Below are positions 18,403 to 27,550 of a DNA stretch of 64,000 bases, one piece after another. The position numbers and the translations under genes were made by a program. This DNA comes from CAVPCZ01 sp963702445 (GTDB taxonomy: Bacteria; Bacteroidota; Ignavibacteria; UBA10030; UBA6906): assembly GCA_963702445.1 (NCBI GenBank), contig CAVPCZ010000009.1, forward strand, positions 558,001 through 622,000, read 5' to 3'. The notes beneath the pieces are model-generated. The model had not been told where the DNA came from, did no database searches, and was given only the letters and a program-made list of their open reading frames with translations. Position 1 is the first letter of the stretch; each line of letters begins with the position of its first letter.

Positions 18403-20764
18403 ATGACTGCAAAGCTGCTAACTGTGCTGCTGGCGGCTCTTCTGCTGGCTTCCTGCGCACCGAAGCAGGACGGGACAGGGGATTCCGGCGCGCTTGATCG
18501 CACGGTTCTCCCCATCAAGGAACCCACATATCCGGCAATCACAGAACTCGATGCACGTAACGCAAAGGCTCCTGCCCGGTTCGAGGTGAAGGCTCCAGAC
18601 AGAGCCCCGAACGTGGTCATCGTTCTCATCGATGACATCGGGTTCGGACACTCGAGCGCTTTCGGGGGGCCGATCAACATGCCGACCCTGGAGCGTCTGG
18701 CTGCCAGCGGACTGAAATACAACCGTTTTCACACAACGGCGCTCTGCTCCCCCACAAGGACGGCGCTGCTCACCGGATACAACCATCACTCCAACAACGC
18801 GGGCGCCATCATGGAGGTGGGGACTGCTTTCCCGGGGAATACAGGTATCCGCCCCCAGACGATCACTCCTGTTGCCCAAGTGCTTCGTATGAACGGCTAC
18901 AGTACCGCGGCCTTCGGAAAGTACCATGAGACGCCGCCCTGGGAGGCCTCCGTGTCCGGTCCCTACGACCGCTGGCCGACCGGCTCGGGTTTCGACAAGT
19001 TTTACGGGTTCATCGGCGGCGAGACCAATCAGTGGCATCCGATGGTGTACGATGGCACCACACGGGTCTATCCAAATGTGGATGACCCGGGATATCATTT
19101 CACAACGGACATGACCGACCAGGCGCTCGCATGGATGAACACCCAGCAGTCCCTGACACCCGACAAGCCGTTCTACCTGTACTTCGCCACCGGCGCAACG
19201 CACGCTCCACATCACGCACCTCGGGCTTTCGTGGAGAAATACAAAGGCAAATTCGCGCAGGGTTGGGATAAGCTGCGGTCAGAAACCCTGGAAAGGCAAA
19301 AGAAGCTGGGAGTGGTGCCGCAGAATACGGTGCTTGCCCCAAAGCCGGCGGACATAAAGGACTGGGACAATCTCACGGCTGACGAAAAACGCCTCTTCGA
19401 AAGGCAGATGGAAGTGTTTGCCGGCTTCGCCGAGCATACCGACCTTGAAGTGGGCAGGTTGGTGGCCGCATTGGAAGAGAGGGGCGAGTTGGACAACACG
19501 CTCTTCTTCTACATCGTGGGGGACAACGGGGCCAGCGCTGAGGGTGGCATGATCGGTATGTTCAACGAGAATACCTATTTCAACAGTATACAGGAAACTC
19601 TGGACATGCAGCTGACGCGGATTGATGAGCTGGGGACGGAGCACACCTACAATCACTTTGCGGCCGGATGGGCAGTGGCGGGGAACACACCATTTCACCT
19701 GGACCAAACAGGTTGCCTCGAATTTTGGCGGGACCCGTAACGGCATGGTCATCCACTGGCCGGCGGGCATCAAATCGAAAAACGAAGTCCGCTCACAGTT
19801 CCACCATGTGATCGACGTCGCCCCGACCGTCTACGGGGCAGTCGGCGTCCCGGCTCCCCGTATGGTGAATGGCGTCGAACAACGGCCTCTCGAAGGTGTG
19901 GGCTTGAATTACTCCTTCGACAATGCCGCCGCGCCGGATGCCCGGAAAACGCAGTACTTCGAAATGATCGGCAACCGTGCCATTTACGACGATGGATGGT
20001 TTGCCGGAACGATTCACAAAGCTCCATGGGAGGCTGCGCCGCGGCGTCCACTGAATGACGATGTGTGGGAACTCTACAATGTGAATGAGGATTTCAGCCA
20101 GGCCCATGACCTCGCGGAGAAGAACCCGGCGAAGCTGGAGGAACTCAAGAAGAAATTCCTCGCGGAAGCGGTCAAGTACAATGTCCTGCCCATCGATGAC
20201 CGTAGTATCGAGCGGTTTGATCCGGTGATCGCCGGACGTCCGGATCTCATGAACGGCCGCACAAAACTCACGCTGTACGAAGGAGCAAAAGGGATCCCCG
20301 AGAACGCCTTCATCAATATCAAGAATACCTCACTGGCCATCACTGCGGAGGTGGATGTTCCCGCCAATGCTTCCGGCGTGTTGATCTGCCAGGGGGGGGA
20401 TTTCGGAGGATGGAGTCTCTACATGCTTGACGGCAAACCCTCCTATACCTACAATTGGGTGGGCCTGGAATTGTACACGATTACATCGACGCAAAAAGTT
20501 CCGCCCGGAAAACACACCGTCAGGTTTGACTTCGGCTACGAAGGGGGAAGGGGTGGAGGCGGTACCGGCGCCCTCTCTCTGGACGGGAAAAAGGTCGCCG
20601 AAGGCAGGATTGCCAGGACCAACAGCAACACTTTTGGCATCGACGAGTCGGCCGACGTGGGTGTGGACGAAAATACTCCGGTGACTCTCGCGTATGCGAA
20701 GCGGCCGAAATTCAACGGGAAGATCGCCAGTGTGACGATCGAGACACTTCCCGCGAAGAAATAG
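18403..20764 (+). CDS. Arylsulfatase, lipoprotein, one frameshift
   Basis: About 785 residues if the frameshift near 19690-19720 is repaired. The N-terminus is a lipoprotein signal with LLASC (Cys 18). Calcium-binding Asp 77 and Asp 78 lie in VIVLIDDIG. The catalytic motif is CSPTRTALLTG, with Cys 115 the residue converted to formylglycine. This is the AtsA-type (Pseudomonas-like) family of long arylsulfatases, with extra C-terminal beta domain GVLICQGGDFGGWSLYM. Maturation requires a formylglycine-generating enzyme, not encoded in the window. It would cleave sulfate esters from polysaccharides or aryl substrates. A strong terminator follows at 20793. Confidence 0.9.
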
Positions 20765-20792
20765 GATCTGCTTTCGCCCGAATCAGTGAATG

Positions 20793-20830
20793 CAGAAAGC
20801 CCCGCCACCTTCCGGTGACGGGGCTTTCTG
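20793..20830 (+). terminator. Rho-independent-type terminator hairpin after the arylsulfatase gene
   Basis: A perfect 12-bp stem (CAGAAAGCCCCG pairing with CGGGGCTTTCTG) continues, after one mismatch, into a further CAC/GTG step around a short loop. The 3' arm carries a CTTTCTG run. It sits 28 bases after the sulfatase stop. Confidence 0.8.
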
Positions 20831-21010
20831 TCTGCAGGCCGACCACGACGTTCACCTTAGAACTGTTTGCCCTCCCGGGGGTCGACCATGCGATTGAAAC
20901 GATGCGAACCGGGCCGTTCTCCCCTGCACTCTGTTGTCCGCGATCACAGCAGACAACGGGTCAGGCGTGATCCGGCGCACATCACCCGGAGAACCGGAGA
21001 TCGCCCCACC

Positions 21011-21030
21011 TCTTTCGCAAACGCGAAAGA
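21011..21030. other. Small perfect hairpin in the leader of the beta-helix gene
   Basis: TCTTTCGC pairs with GCGAAAGA (8 bp) around an AAAC loop. It lies about 23 bases upstream of the putative -35 element at 21053. No T-run follows, so it may be an operator rather than a terminator. The remainder of 20831-21225 shows no gene. Confidence 0.4.
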
Positions 21031-21052
21031 AGGCACCGGTGAACAGGCTATG

Positions 21053-21082
21053 TTGGATACTTCCGTTTCCGTTTACTATATT
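21053..21082 (+). promoter_or_regulatory. Possible promoter for the beta-helix gene
   Basis: -35 TTGGAT (21053-21058), 18-base spacer, -10 TATATT (21077-21082). The -10 is good and the -35 only partial. The gene starts at 21226. Confidence 0.4.
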
Positions 21083-21225
21083 TCCTGACAGCGGTAACCC
21101 CAGAGTCCTCACGTTCCTTCATTGTTCCACAGACACCGGACCATCGCAGATCTCCTTCGGGAAATCCTTGCGATCGTCGGTACAACAGAAATGGGGTTCA
21201 GCACCCCATACGAAAGGAGCTCGAC

Positions 21226-22552
21226 ATGCACCATCCGGTAAGAGTGGCACTGCTTGCATTGTGCATTCTTCTGGTCGGCATCATCGCGGTACAAGCAGCC
21301 GAATTGTATGTGGCCAAGGAGAGAGGCGACAATCAAAATGCCGGTACGAAGGATGCACCTTTCAAGAACCTCGAAGCAGCGCTCAAGGTCGCGAAGCCGG
21401 GCGACAAGATCTTTGTCGCCCAGGGAAACTATGTCGGCTTGCGGGACAAGGGATACCTGGAAGCGCCGCAGCCCGTGGAGCTGATGGGCGGCTATTCGCT
21501 CAGATTTCTCCGGCCGGGATATCGTAAAATTCGCGACCACGGTGGCGCCGAACAATGAATCCGCAGCCAGCGGCAGGAGGCCCCTGTTGAGCATTCTCAA
21601 TGTGCCTGCGGGCAGCCATTTCATTCTCGACGGTTTCATCTTTGACCGGGGGGAACAGAATGCCTATTCTCCGAAGGACGGGTTCATCAAAGGCCTGGGC
21701 GGCCGCCTCCTGTCAGAAACCGAAAAACCCTCCACGGGGAACAGCACCGTCCATGAACCGCTCGTGTGCTTCACCAACAAAGTCAACGCAAAGATCGAAG
21801 GTGAGCTCACCATACGCAATTGCGTCTTCCTCAACGGTCACTTCGGTATTCAGGGCGGGTTCAAGAAGGGGACCGTGAAAATCCTCAATAATGTGTTCGT
21901 TGCCAACAAAATGGCTGCCATAGAAGTGTTCGGCACCGGCGGCAAGAAAGGTCCCAAAGGGCCGATCTCCTATGAGGGTCAAGTGGAGATTGCCAACAAC
22001 ACCATCCTCTTCACCTGGAGCCGCCTGAAGGATTTTGCCGATATGGGTTACGGCGTCCGCATCATGACCATGCTGTCCTATGACATTCACCACAACCTGA
22101 TCGGCTGCAATATTCTGACCGGCATCGATCACACCCGCGGCAATCTGAACGAATGGGTCAAGATCGACAACAACATCATCTTCATGAACAAGCAGGCGCC
22201 GCTGCTCTACGTTGAACCCGGCACCTCGGCCGCCGGCAAGATGGAGAGGGTGAAGATCGGAGACGTAGGCGCCGACCTGGGGCTGGCAAGCTGCAAGAAC
22301 AACACCGAGACGTTGGGCTCCCCCCTGCCGCTCAACAAGATCTATTTTGAGAACTATCTGAATGCGCGCTACAGCGAACAAGCCGACTACGATCCCAATT
22401 CACCGGCCAACGTCATGCGCGAGGTGTACGGGCTGCCAAAGCAGGGCAAGCTGACCACGCAGGTCTCGATGTTTGCAAACCGCTATCCCGCCGAAGACGC
22501 TTTGAAGCTGTTCGGTGCAAAGGCTGATGTGGGGGCGCAGAAGCCGCGGTAG
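21226..22552 (+). CDS. Secreted right-handed beta-helix protein (pectate-lyase-like fold), one frameshift
   Basis: About 440 residues after repair of a frameshift near 21498. The N-terminal frame has a signal peptide (LCILLVGIIAVQA) followed by the DUF1565-type opening ELYVAKERGDNQNAG ... FKNLEAALKVAKPGDK, typical of secreted parallel beta-helix proteins. The second frame continues with repeated coils such as IRNCVFLNGHFGIQGG, ILNNVFVANKMAAIEV and IANNTILFTW. These helices often bind or cleave polysaccharides, but no catalytic triad can be identified. Ribosome site GGAG precedes the ATG. It ends at a bidirectional terminator, facing the SGNH hydrolase gene. Confidence 0.8.
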
Positions 22553-22615
22553 GGAAGCTGATGACAGACTATCGCTCCACATGTGCCTCGGAATGAAATG
22601 ACCTGCATAAGGAAG

Positions 22616-22646
22616 GCGGGGAGGCAAAAGGTGTTTGCCTCCCCGC
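22616..22646. terminator. Bidirectional terminator between convergent genes
   Basis: GCGGGGAGGCAAA pairs with TTTGCCTCCCCGC (13 bp, perfect) around a five-base loop. It lies between the stops of the beta-helix gene (22552) and the SGNH hydrolase gene (22685), so it can serve both. Confidence 0.8.
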
Positions 22647-22684
22647 TGTTCTCCTTACCGGCAACGCACAATCTGCGGTATGCG

Positions 22685-23836
22685 CTATTTGTTGAACACA
22701 TCCCCGTACATGCGCCGGGCGATGATCCCATTCCCCCGTTCGGTGATGTGACAGAAGTCGAGATACACCGCCCCCGCTCCGTCAAAGATGCCGCTGAGAT
22801 CGTGAAAGTGGGGATTGGCATGCAGCGCGGAATCCGCGGCGACTCGCCGGTACACTTCCAGGTACAACTGGCGGACATGCTGCATTTTGTCCGACTGTCT
22901 TTGCTCGTATGACGATGGGTCGCGCTTGGAGAAGACCACGGGCTGCCAGTACGCCCGGTAGCGGAAACCGTAGCTCCGGCTCAATGCGTCAAGAATCTCG
23001 AGATTTCCCCTGTAGAGCCGGACCACATCGGCAGCCAGGAGATCCTGTGCGGGTGGTGACTGTGGAGGTCCAGAGATCAGATCCCGCAATGTGGTGACAA
23101 CCCCCGCTGTAACAGTTCTCTTCCAGAAATCGTAGATCCCCAACTCCCGCATCCGCCCGCCGCTCTGCAACAGATTGAACTCCGTGACCCGGTTCTGTTC
23201 ATTCTGCGGCAGGCCGGCCTCGTTGTTCTGAAATGTCGGAAAGACATCATTCACGCCATCGTAGAAGATCACTTCGTCCGGCACATTTCCGCCGCGCAGT
23301 TCCAGCTCGAGAGCAAGGAGTGATTGCGTGTTCACATACCCCGATTCTCCCATGTTTACCAGGCGCATCCGCCGTTCCCCTGGTCTCGAGGCAATCAGGC
23401 GGGCAAGAGCTGCTGGAATCGTGTTGCTGTCACGGGCTCCCGTGCCCCACATGGTTGACCCGCCCAGCAGGAACATCATGGGGGTTCGTTGTTTCTCGTC
23501 CCCGACGTGTCCGAATTGAGGGGTGCATCGCCGACCGGTGCTATCCACGTTGATGTGACGCCCGGAAAACGGTTCTCTCCTGAAGTAGAGATACGAGGTC
23601 CAGCGTGCGGTATAGGAACGGCAGAATTCGTCCACGAATTCCTTCAGCCACAAGGTATCCGTCCCCGCCAGCGCATCTGAGTGAATCCAGGCATCGGCAG
23701 TGACCGGCGGCGGGTTCCGGTAGCGGCCGGGCGCAATCATCCAGCCCGCCAACTCCACCAGGAAGAACAGGCTCAGGCAGATGCCCGTCACAATGACCGT
23801 GTAACGCAACGAAGCCTTCAAGCTCGTACCTCGCAT
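22685..23836 (-). CDS. SGNH/GDSL-type hydrolase, membrane-anchored
   Basis: 383 residues. One N-terminal hydrophobic segment (TVIVTGICLSLFFLVELAG, about 13-31) anchors or exports the protein. The SGNH blocks are all present: LLGGSTMWG with nucleophile Ser 127, NMGESGYVN (oxyanion Gly), YDGVNDVF (Asn) and LDFCHITERGN with Asp 360 and His 363. Such enzymes act as esterases or deacylases on lipids, acetylated sugars or cell-wall polymers. It resembles the single-TM SGNH proteins often found near surface polysaccharide genes. Intact and apparently monocistronic. Confidence 0.85.
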   Translation of the reverse strand: MRGTSLKASLRYTVIVTGICLSLFFLVELAGWMIAPGRYRNPPPVTADAWIHSDALAGTDTLWLKEFVDEFCRSYTARWTSYLYFRREPFSGRHINVDSTGRRCTPQFGHVGDEKQRTPMMFLLGGSTMWGTGARDSNTIPAALARLIASRPGERRMRLVNMGESGYVNTQSLLALELELRGGNVPDEVIFYDGVNDVFPTFQNNEAGLPQNEQNRVTEFNLLQSGGRMRELGIYDFWKRTVTAGVVTTLRDLISGPPQSPPAQDLLAADVVRLYRGNLEILDALSRSYGFRYRAYWQPVVFSKRDPSSYEQRQSDKMQHVRQLYLEVYRRVAADSALHANPHFHDLSGIFDGAGAVYLDFCHITERGNGIIARRMYGDVFNK

Positions 23837-24109
23837 TTGCTATTCTGTGCCGTGTGGGACGATGAGGGAAGTGAACATACAATATAGAAAGAATTCCGGG
23901 AGAAACCAGCCGCACGTTCGTTCGGGTTCACCGGGGGAGCTTGATTCGGTGGAAAGGTCTTGTTATCATTTCTCAGTCACGCTTTGGATGACGGAGTGGC
24001 CTATCGCCATGAAGCACGAGCGCGTTGCTCCATGACTCAAACTCTGCCAGCACAGGGCATGGCGAATCAGGCTTCATGAGTTCTTGATTCTTTCAAGGCG
24101 CAAAGTCAT

Positions 24110-25372
24110 ATGGAAAAACTGCTGGAAGTAGTTCCCGGTCAACTGGAAATCAGAAGTGGCGGCGGGTCCATGTCTGTTTTCGGCGTTCCGTTTCTGGCGG
24201 CCGGCATCTTTCTGGCGCTGCTCGGATTCAGAGTGATCGCGCTCACCAATGCGGACGAGATACCGGAATGGGGCTGGCCGGCGATGATTCTGATGGCGCT
24301 GGTATTCAGTGCTGCAGGGGGCGGGCTGGTGCTCGGACGTGGGTGGAAAACGATCGATCGGAGCCGCGGCATGATCACTGTCAGGTGGGGTCTCCTGGTT
24401 CCGATGAGATCTTCCGAACATGGACTCGACGAATATAACGCGGTGGTGCTCAGCCATGTGGCCGGAGATGCAGATTCGAGCGAACGATTTCCCGTCGGAC
24501 TCCAGGGAAAGGCTCCAAAAACTGTTCTCCCCCTCACAAGTCCGGCATCGTATGCTCTATCCCGCGAGCAGGCCGAAAGGATCGCGCGGACCCTTGGCTT
24601 TCCGCTGATAGACCGGTCGACCGGCCATGAATCGGTGGCGGAGATCCAGGCGCCCGGGCACCCGCTCCGCGATCGCTTCCAGAACGCTTCGGCCGTGCGG
24701 GAGTCCGTCACTGCGCCACCCCTCATGCGCAGCATCGTTCAAAGATCTCCGGATGCAACCACAATCACCATCCCCGGTCCGGGTTTCCGGCTGGGTGCCG
24801 CGCTGCAATTCGCGATCCCTCTTGGTTTCGCTCTGTTCGTTCTGCTGAACATCGTTCCTTTCTTCGACCGAACGAACATACCCCCTCCGGGTCAACTGAT
24901 GTTTCTGGGGTTTGCCTTGCTGTTCCTGCTCATCCCCCTGGCGAGCTCACTCTATACGTTCTTCGATGCAAGGGCCAGAGCCACGGTCGTGTCTGCGAGT
25001 GCGCGCGGAATCACGATCGAAGAACGCCACCTCTGGCGCTCGCGCACAGCCGAAATTGGAGCGGAGACTATTCTGGATATTGATCTCTGCACAACCGAGG
25101 ATACGCTGGGGAGGGTCCGGTCGTTGGCCTCACGATTGAAAAAGTCCGATCCCGGCGGGGGTGGATGGAGCGGTGGCCAGATGGTCGACATCCCGCCATG
25201 GGCCCTGAAACTCCGGCGGTTGTTGCCGTCCAACGGGATTACCGTGAAGGCAAAAACCGGCCTTTTTGCTTTTGGGGCCGGACTTGGCGATGACGAGGTG
25301 CGCTATCTTCACTCTGTGGTGAAAAATGCGCTGGCCGCCGGCTCCAACACGGATATTTCTTCGGTTCCCTGA
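24110..25372 (+). CDS. Membrane protein of unknown function (four hydrophobic segments)
   Basis: 420 residues, family not recognised. Two hydrophobic segments lie at about 22-45 and 58-77, and two more at about 225-245 and 258-280. The layout of two TM pairs each followed by a soluble domain (GWKTIDRSRGMITVRWG after the first, FDARARATVVSASARGI after the second) looks like a duplicated unit. Each soluble half resembles the short beta domain that follows TM segments in DUF3592-like or photosystem-assembly-type proteins. It is convergent with the methyltransferase gene, with one base between the stops. Confidence 0.6.
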   Translation: MEKLLEVVPGQLEIRSGGGSMSVFGVPFLAAGIFLALLGFRVIALTNADEIPEWGWPAMILMALVFSAAGGGLVLGRGWKTIDRSRGMITVRWGLLVPMRSSEHGLDEYNAVVLSHVAGDADSSERFPVGLQGKAPKTVLPLTSPASYALSREQAERIARTLGFPLIDRSTGHESVAEIQAPGHPLRDRFQNASAVRESVTAPPLMRSIVQRSPDATTITIPGPGFRLGAALQFAIPLGFALFVLLNIVPFFDRTNIPPPGQLMFLGFALLFLLIPLASSLYTFFDARARATVVSASARGITIEERHLWRSRTAEIGAETILDIDLCTTEDTLGRVRSLASRLKKSDPGGGGWSGGQMVDIPPWALKLRRLLPSNGITVKAKTGLFAFGAGLGDDEVRYLHSVVKNALAAGSNTDISSVP

Positions 25373-25373
25373 T

Positions 25374-26033
25374 CTACTTTACCTTCTTGTAGCTTACTGC
25401 TATGCCCGTGGAACGGCTGTTCTCGACCGTCGTATCGAAGTTCGGCTGACTCTTCAGATAATCCACGTATTCCTTCGTGCTTCCGTGGAACTCACCCCCA
25501 CGCATCGAAATATTGTGGGTGGTGTAGCATCCTCCAACGGTCATCTTCGGCGCAAGATCAACAAAATACTGTTTGTACCAGTTCTTGTCGGCGTCGCTGA
25601 ACACGAAGTCAAACGGCCCCTTCAGCTCGCGGACCAGGCCATGCGCGTCTGCAAGGCGTGCATCGATATAGTCCGCAAGACCGGCTTTCCTGAAATTCTC
25701 GAGCGCGGTGTTGTACCGGTCTTCGTCGATCTCTATGGTTATGAGTTTCCCTCCGGTCTTGCTCAACGCCCATGCGATCCAGATTGCGGAGTGCCCTGTG
25801 GAAGTTCCAATTTCAAGCGCGCGCGTGTAGCCATTCCGGACAATGATATCATACAGGAATTGGCCGTCCCGTGAAGGGATATTCATGTCATGCCAGCTGG
25901 ACTGCTGCTCATCCAAAAAGGTCTTTACCCTGTCATCGAGCGTGGTGAGCTTCGACTTCTCCTGCGCTGTGGCGCACGAGGAAAGGACAGCGAAGAGCAG
26001 GGCAAAGAGGGTCAGGCGGAGTGCGGGTTGCAT
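25374..26033 (-). CDS. SAM-dependent O-methyltransferase-like protein with lipoprotein signal
   Basis: 219 residues. The N-terminus is a classic lipoprotein signal (LFALLFAVLSSC, Cys about 20). After it lies a class I methyltransferase core of the O-methyltransferase (COMT/caffeoyl-CoA-like) family: RDGQFLYDIIVRNG, motif I ALEIGTSTGHSA, acidic TIEIDEDR and FVFSDADKNWY. The combination is odd because S-adenosylmethionine is cytoplasmic. Either the export signal is genuine and the protein has another role, or it is tethered in an unexpected way. It is transcribed from a promoter at 26113-26141, divergent from the DUF1028 remnant. Confidence 0.85.
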   Translation of the reverse strand: MQPALRLTLFALLFAVLSSCATAQEKSKLTTLDDRVKTFLDEQQSSWHDMNIPSRDGQFLYDIIVRNGYTRALEIGTSTGHSAIWIAWALSKTGGKLITIEIDEDRYNTALENFRKAGLADYIDARLADAHGLVRELKGPFDFVFSDADKNWYKQYFVDLAPKMTVGGCYTTHNISMRGGEFHGSTKEYVDYLKSQPNFDTTVENSRSTGIAVSYKKVK

Positions 26034-26112
26034 GGGGTTCTCCCGAGATGTTCATGCATGTTCAACACGATGGCGCTCACGATTGTTGCGGCCCGGCAAA
26101 CGGCACCATGGC

Positions 26113-26141
26113 AATGTACGGCCGGCTGGACCGAGAGTCAA
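26113..26141 (-). promoter_or_regulatory. Sigma70-like promoter for the O-methyltransferase-like gene
   Basis: Minus strand: -35 TTGACT (26141-26136), 17-base spacer, -10 TACATT (26118-26113). The leader is about 70 bases. The -35 element is only 12 bases from that of the divergent promoter at 26154. Confidence 0.65.
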
Positions 26142-26153
26142 CCTCGCCTGCCG

Positions 26154-26182
26154 TTGACAATCCTGATATCCCGATGTACATT
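26154..26182 (+). promoter_or_regulatory. Sigma70-like promoter for the DUF1028 remnant and DUF6483-like gene
   Basis: -35 TTGACA (26154-26159), exactly 17 bases, -10 TACATT (26177-26182). It is back-to-back with the minus-strand promoter at 26113-26141. It shows that the broken gene downstream is, or recently was, transcribed. Confidence 0.65.
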
Positions 26183-26186
26183 GCCC

Positions 26187-26590
26187 TGTGGCCTCCGGGA
26201 AAGAACCCGCTGTTACTCCCTTGTCGCCCGCGATTCGGCCGCCGGTGAGCTGGGCGTCGCCGTCGCGTCACGTTTCTTTGCTGTGGGCACGGTGATACCG
26301 TGGGCTAAAGCCGGCATCGGCGCTGTGGCGACACAGGCCTATGCGAATACCTCGTTTGGCTGGCAGGGGCTCGATCCTCTGCCAAAAGGGAATCGCCTGA
26401 GGATGCGATCCGTGAATTGCTGAAGAACGATGAGCAGCCGGACGGACGTCAGGTCGGCCCTGCCGCCGGCGATGGGGATCTTGAGAAGCTGCGGGGCGAA
26501 CCTCAGTTCCGGAAATTTGACAGGGGAGTGAGCGTACAGGAAACCCATCCCCGTGGGCCTGCACAGGAATTGGAGAAAAGAATCAAGGAC
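26187..26590 (+). pseudogene. DUF1028 family protein, N-terminal half only, frameshifted
   Basis: The conserved N-terminus of the DUF1028 family is plain: CYSLVARDSAAGELGVAVAS, FFAVGTVIPWAKAG and GAVATQAYANTSFG. After a frameshift near 26400 the expected helix IRELLKNDEQPDGRQVG follows in another frame. Family members (Ntn-hydrolase-like fold, about 220-330 residues) normally continue with a TGxxC and a GGDKRG region; neither is present in any frame before the next gene. The start is unclear, with a further frame change near 26200. Hence this looks like a truncated gene, or an assembly with a missing segment. Confidence 0.6.
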
Positions 26591-26601
26591 AGGTGGCTTC
26601 C

Positions 26602-27234
26602 GTGATCGAACGGGACTATGTCATGCGGATGATCAATATGATGATTGCCATGCTCGTTCGCATGATAGGATACAAGAACAAGAAGGAGTATCCGGAGGCG
26701 CTTCTGGATATCCAGGTGACCGGAAAGACCCTTCTCGGAATCGACAGATCACTGGTGGACCAGTTTTCTGTGCCACAGCTGATGCAGCTCTTCGGCTCGG
26801 ATCTTTCAGTGGCAGTTCCCAAGTCGTATGTGCTGGGAGTTCTTCTCAAAGAAGAAGCGGATATTCGTGAGCTGATGTCGGATACCACAGGGGCGGAAGA
26901 CATCTACAGGAAGTCTCTGAGCCTGCTGATTGAAACGTATTTGAGTTCCGGTGAACCCGTGGAACAGCGGCATCTGGAGTTGACGGATGCAATTCTCGAC
27001 AAACTCTCCCGACGTCAGCTTTCGCCGGACATCCTCGAACGGGTATTCAGGTACGAAGAGGCGATGGGCCGATTTGCGAAGGCCGAGGATGCGCTCTACG
27101 CCATTCTGGACACCCTGCCGGAGTTTGCGAATGAGGGTATACGCTTCTATGAGCGTCTTCTGAGAAAGCCGGATGAAGAACTGGCCGCCGGTAACCTGTC
27201 GCGGGATGAGGTGCTGGAGGGGATGGGCAGCTGA
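26602..27234 (+). CDS. DUF6483-like protein
   Basis: 210 residues, no signal peptide. The opening MIERDYVMRMINMMIAML and the helical GKTLLGIDRSLVDQFS resemble DUF6483, a small helical family common in Firmicutes. GTG at 26602 is chosen because the family begins with an (I/M)xRDYxMRxI motif and an AGG-type site lies eight bases upstream; an in-frame GTG at 26593 is the alternative. The later EQRHLELTDAILDKLS to KPDEELAAGN section has TPR-like helices. Function unknown. It follows directly on the DUF1028 remnant and probably shares its promoter. The 316 bases after it (27235-27550) show no gene or clear signal. Confidence 0.6.
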   Translation: MIERDYVMRMINMMIAMLVRMIGYKNKKEYPEALLDIQVTGKTLLGIDRSLVDQFSVPQLMQLFGSDLSVAVPKSYVLGVLLKEEADIRELMSDTTGAEDIYRKSLSLLIETYLSSGEPVEQRHLELTDAILDKLSRRQLSPDILERVFRYEEAMGRFAKAEDALYAILDTLPEFANEGIRFYERLLRKPDEELAAGNLSRDEVLEGMGS

Positions 27235-27550
27235 AACGTCGCTGATCTTTGCAGCAGAGAACATCGGCACGATAATCGGGCAGACAGACTCCCTCTGCCA
27301 ACTTTCAGAAATCCGTTGGATCAGCAGTATGAAAGAGCCGCAACATACGGGCTGCCGCAACGTATCGAAAGAATGTCGTTTCTCGCTTTTTCAATCCTAC
27401 GACCGTGCTCAATACCGGCCAAGCGTGAGAGTGCATCGGACGTCTGTCCGCATGTCCTCTATCATACTGACGACACGTTCTCACTTCCCTCACTGTTCTC
27501 GCTCACACACTCCATCCACACCAGGATTTACCTTCAACAAGGAGGAATCC

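Noticed and set aside
21011..21030. Terminator for the sulfatase transcript
   Set aside because: A much better hairpin exists at 20793-20830, and this one has no T-run.
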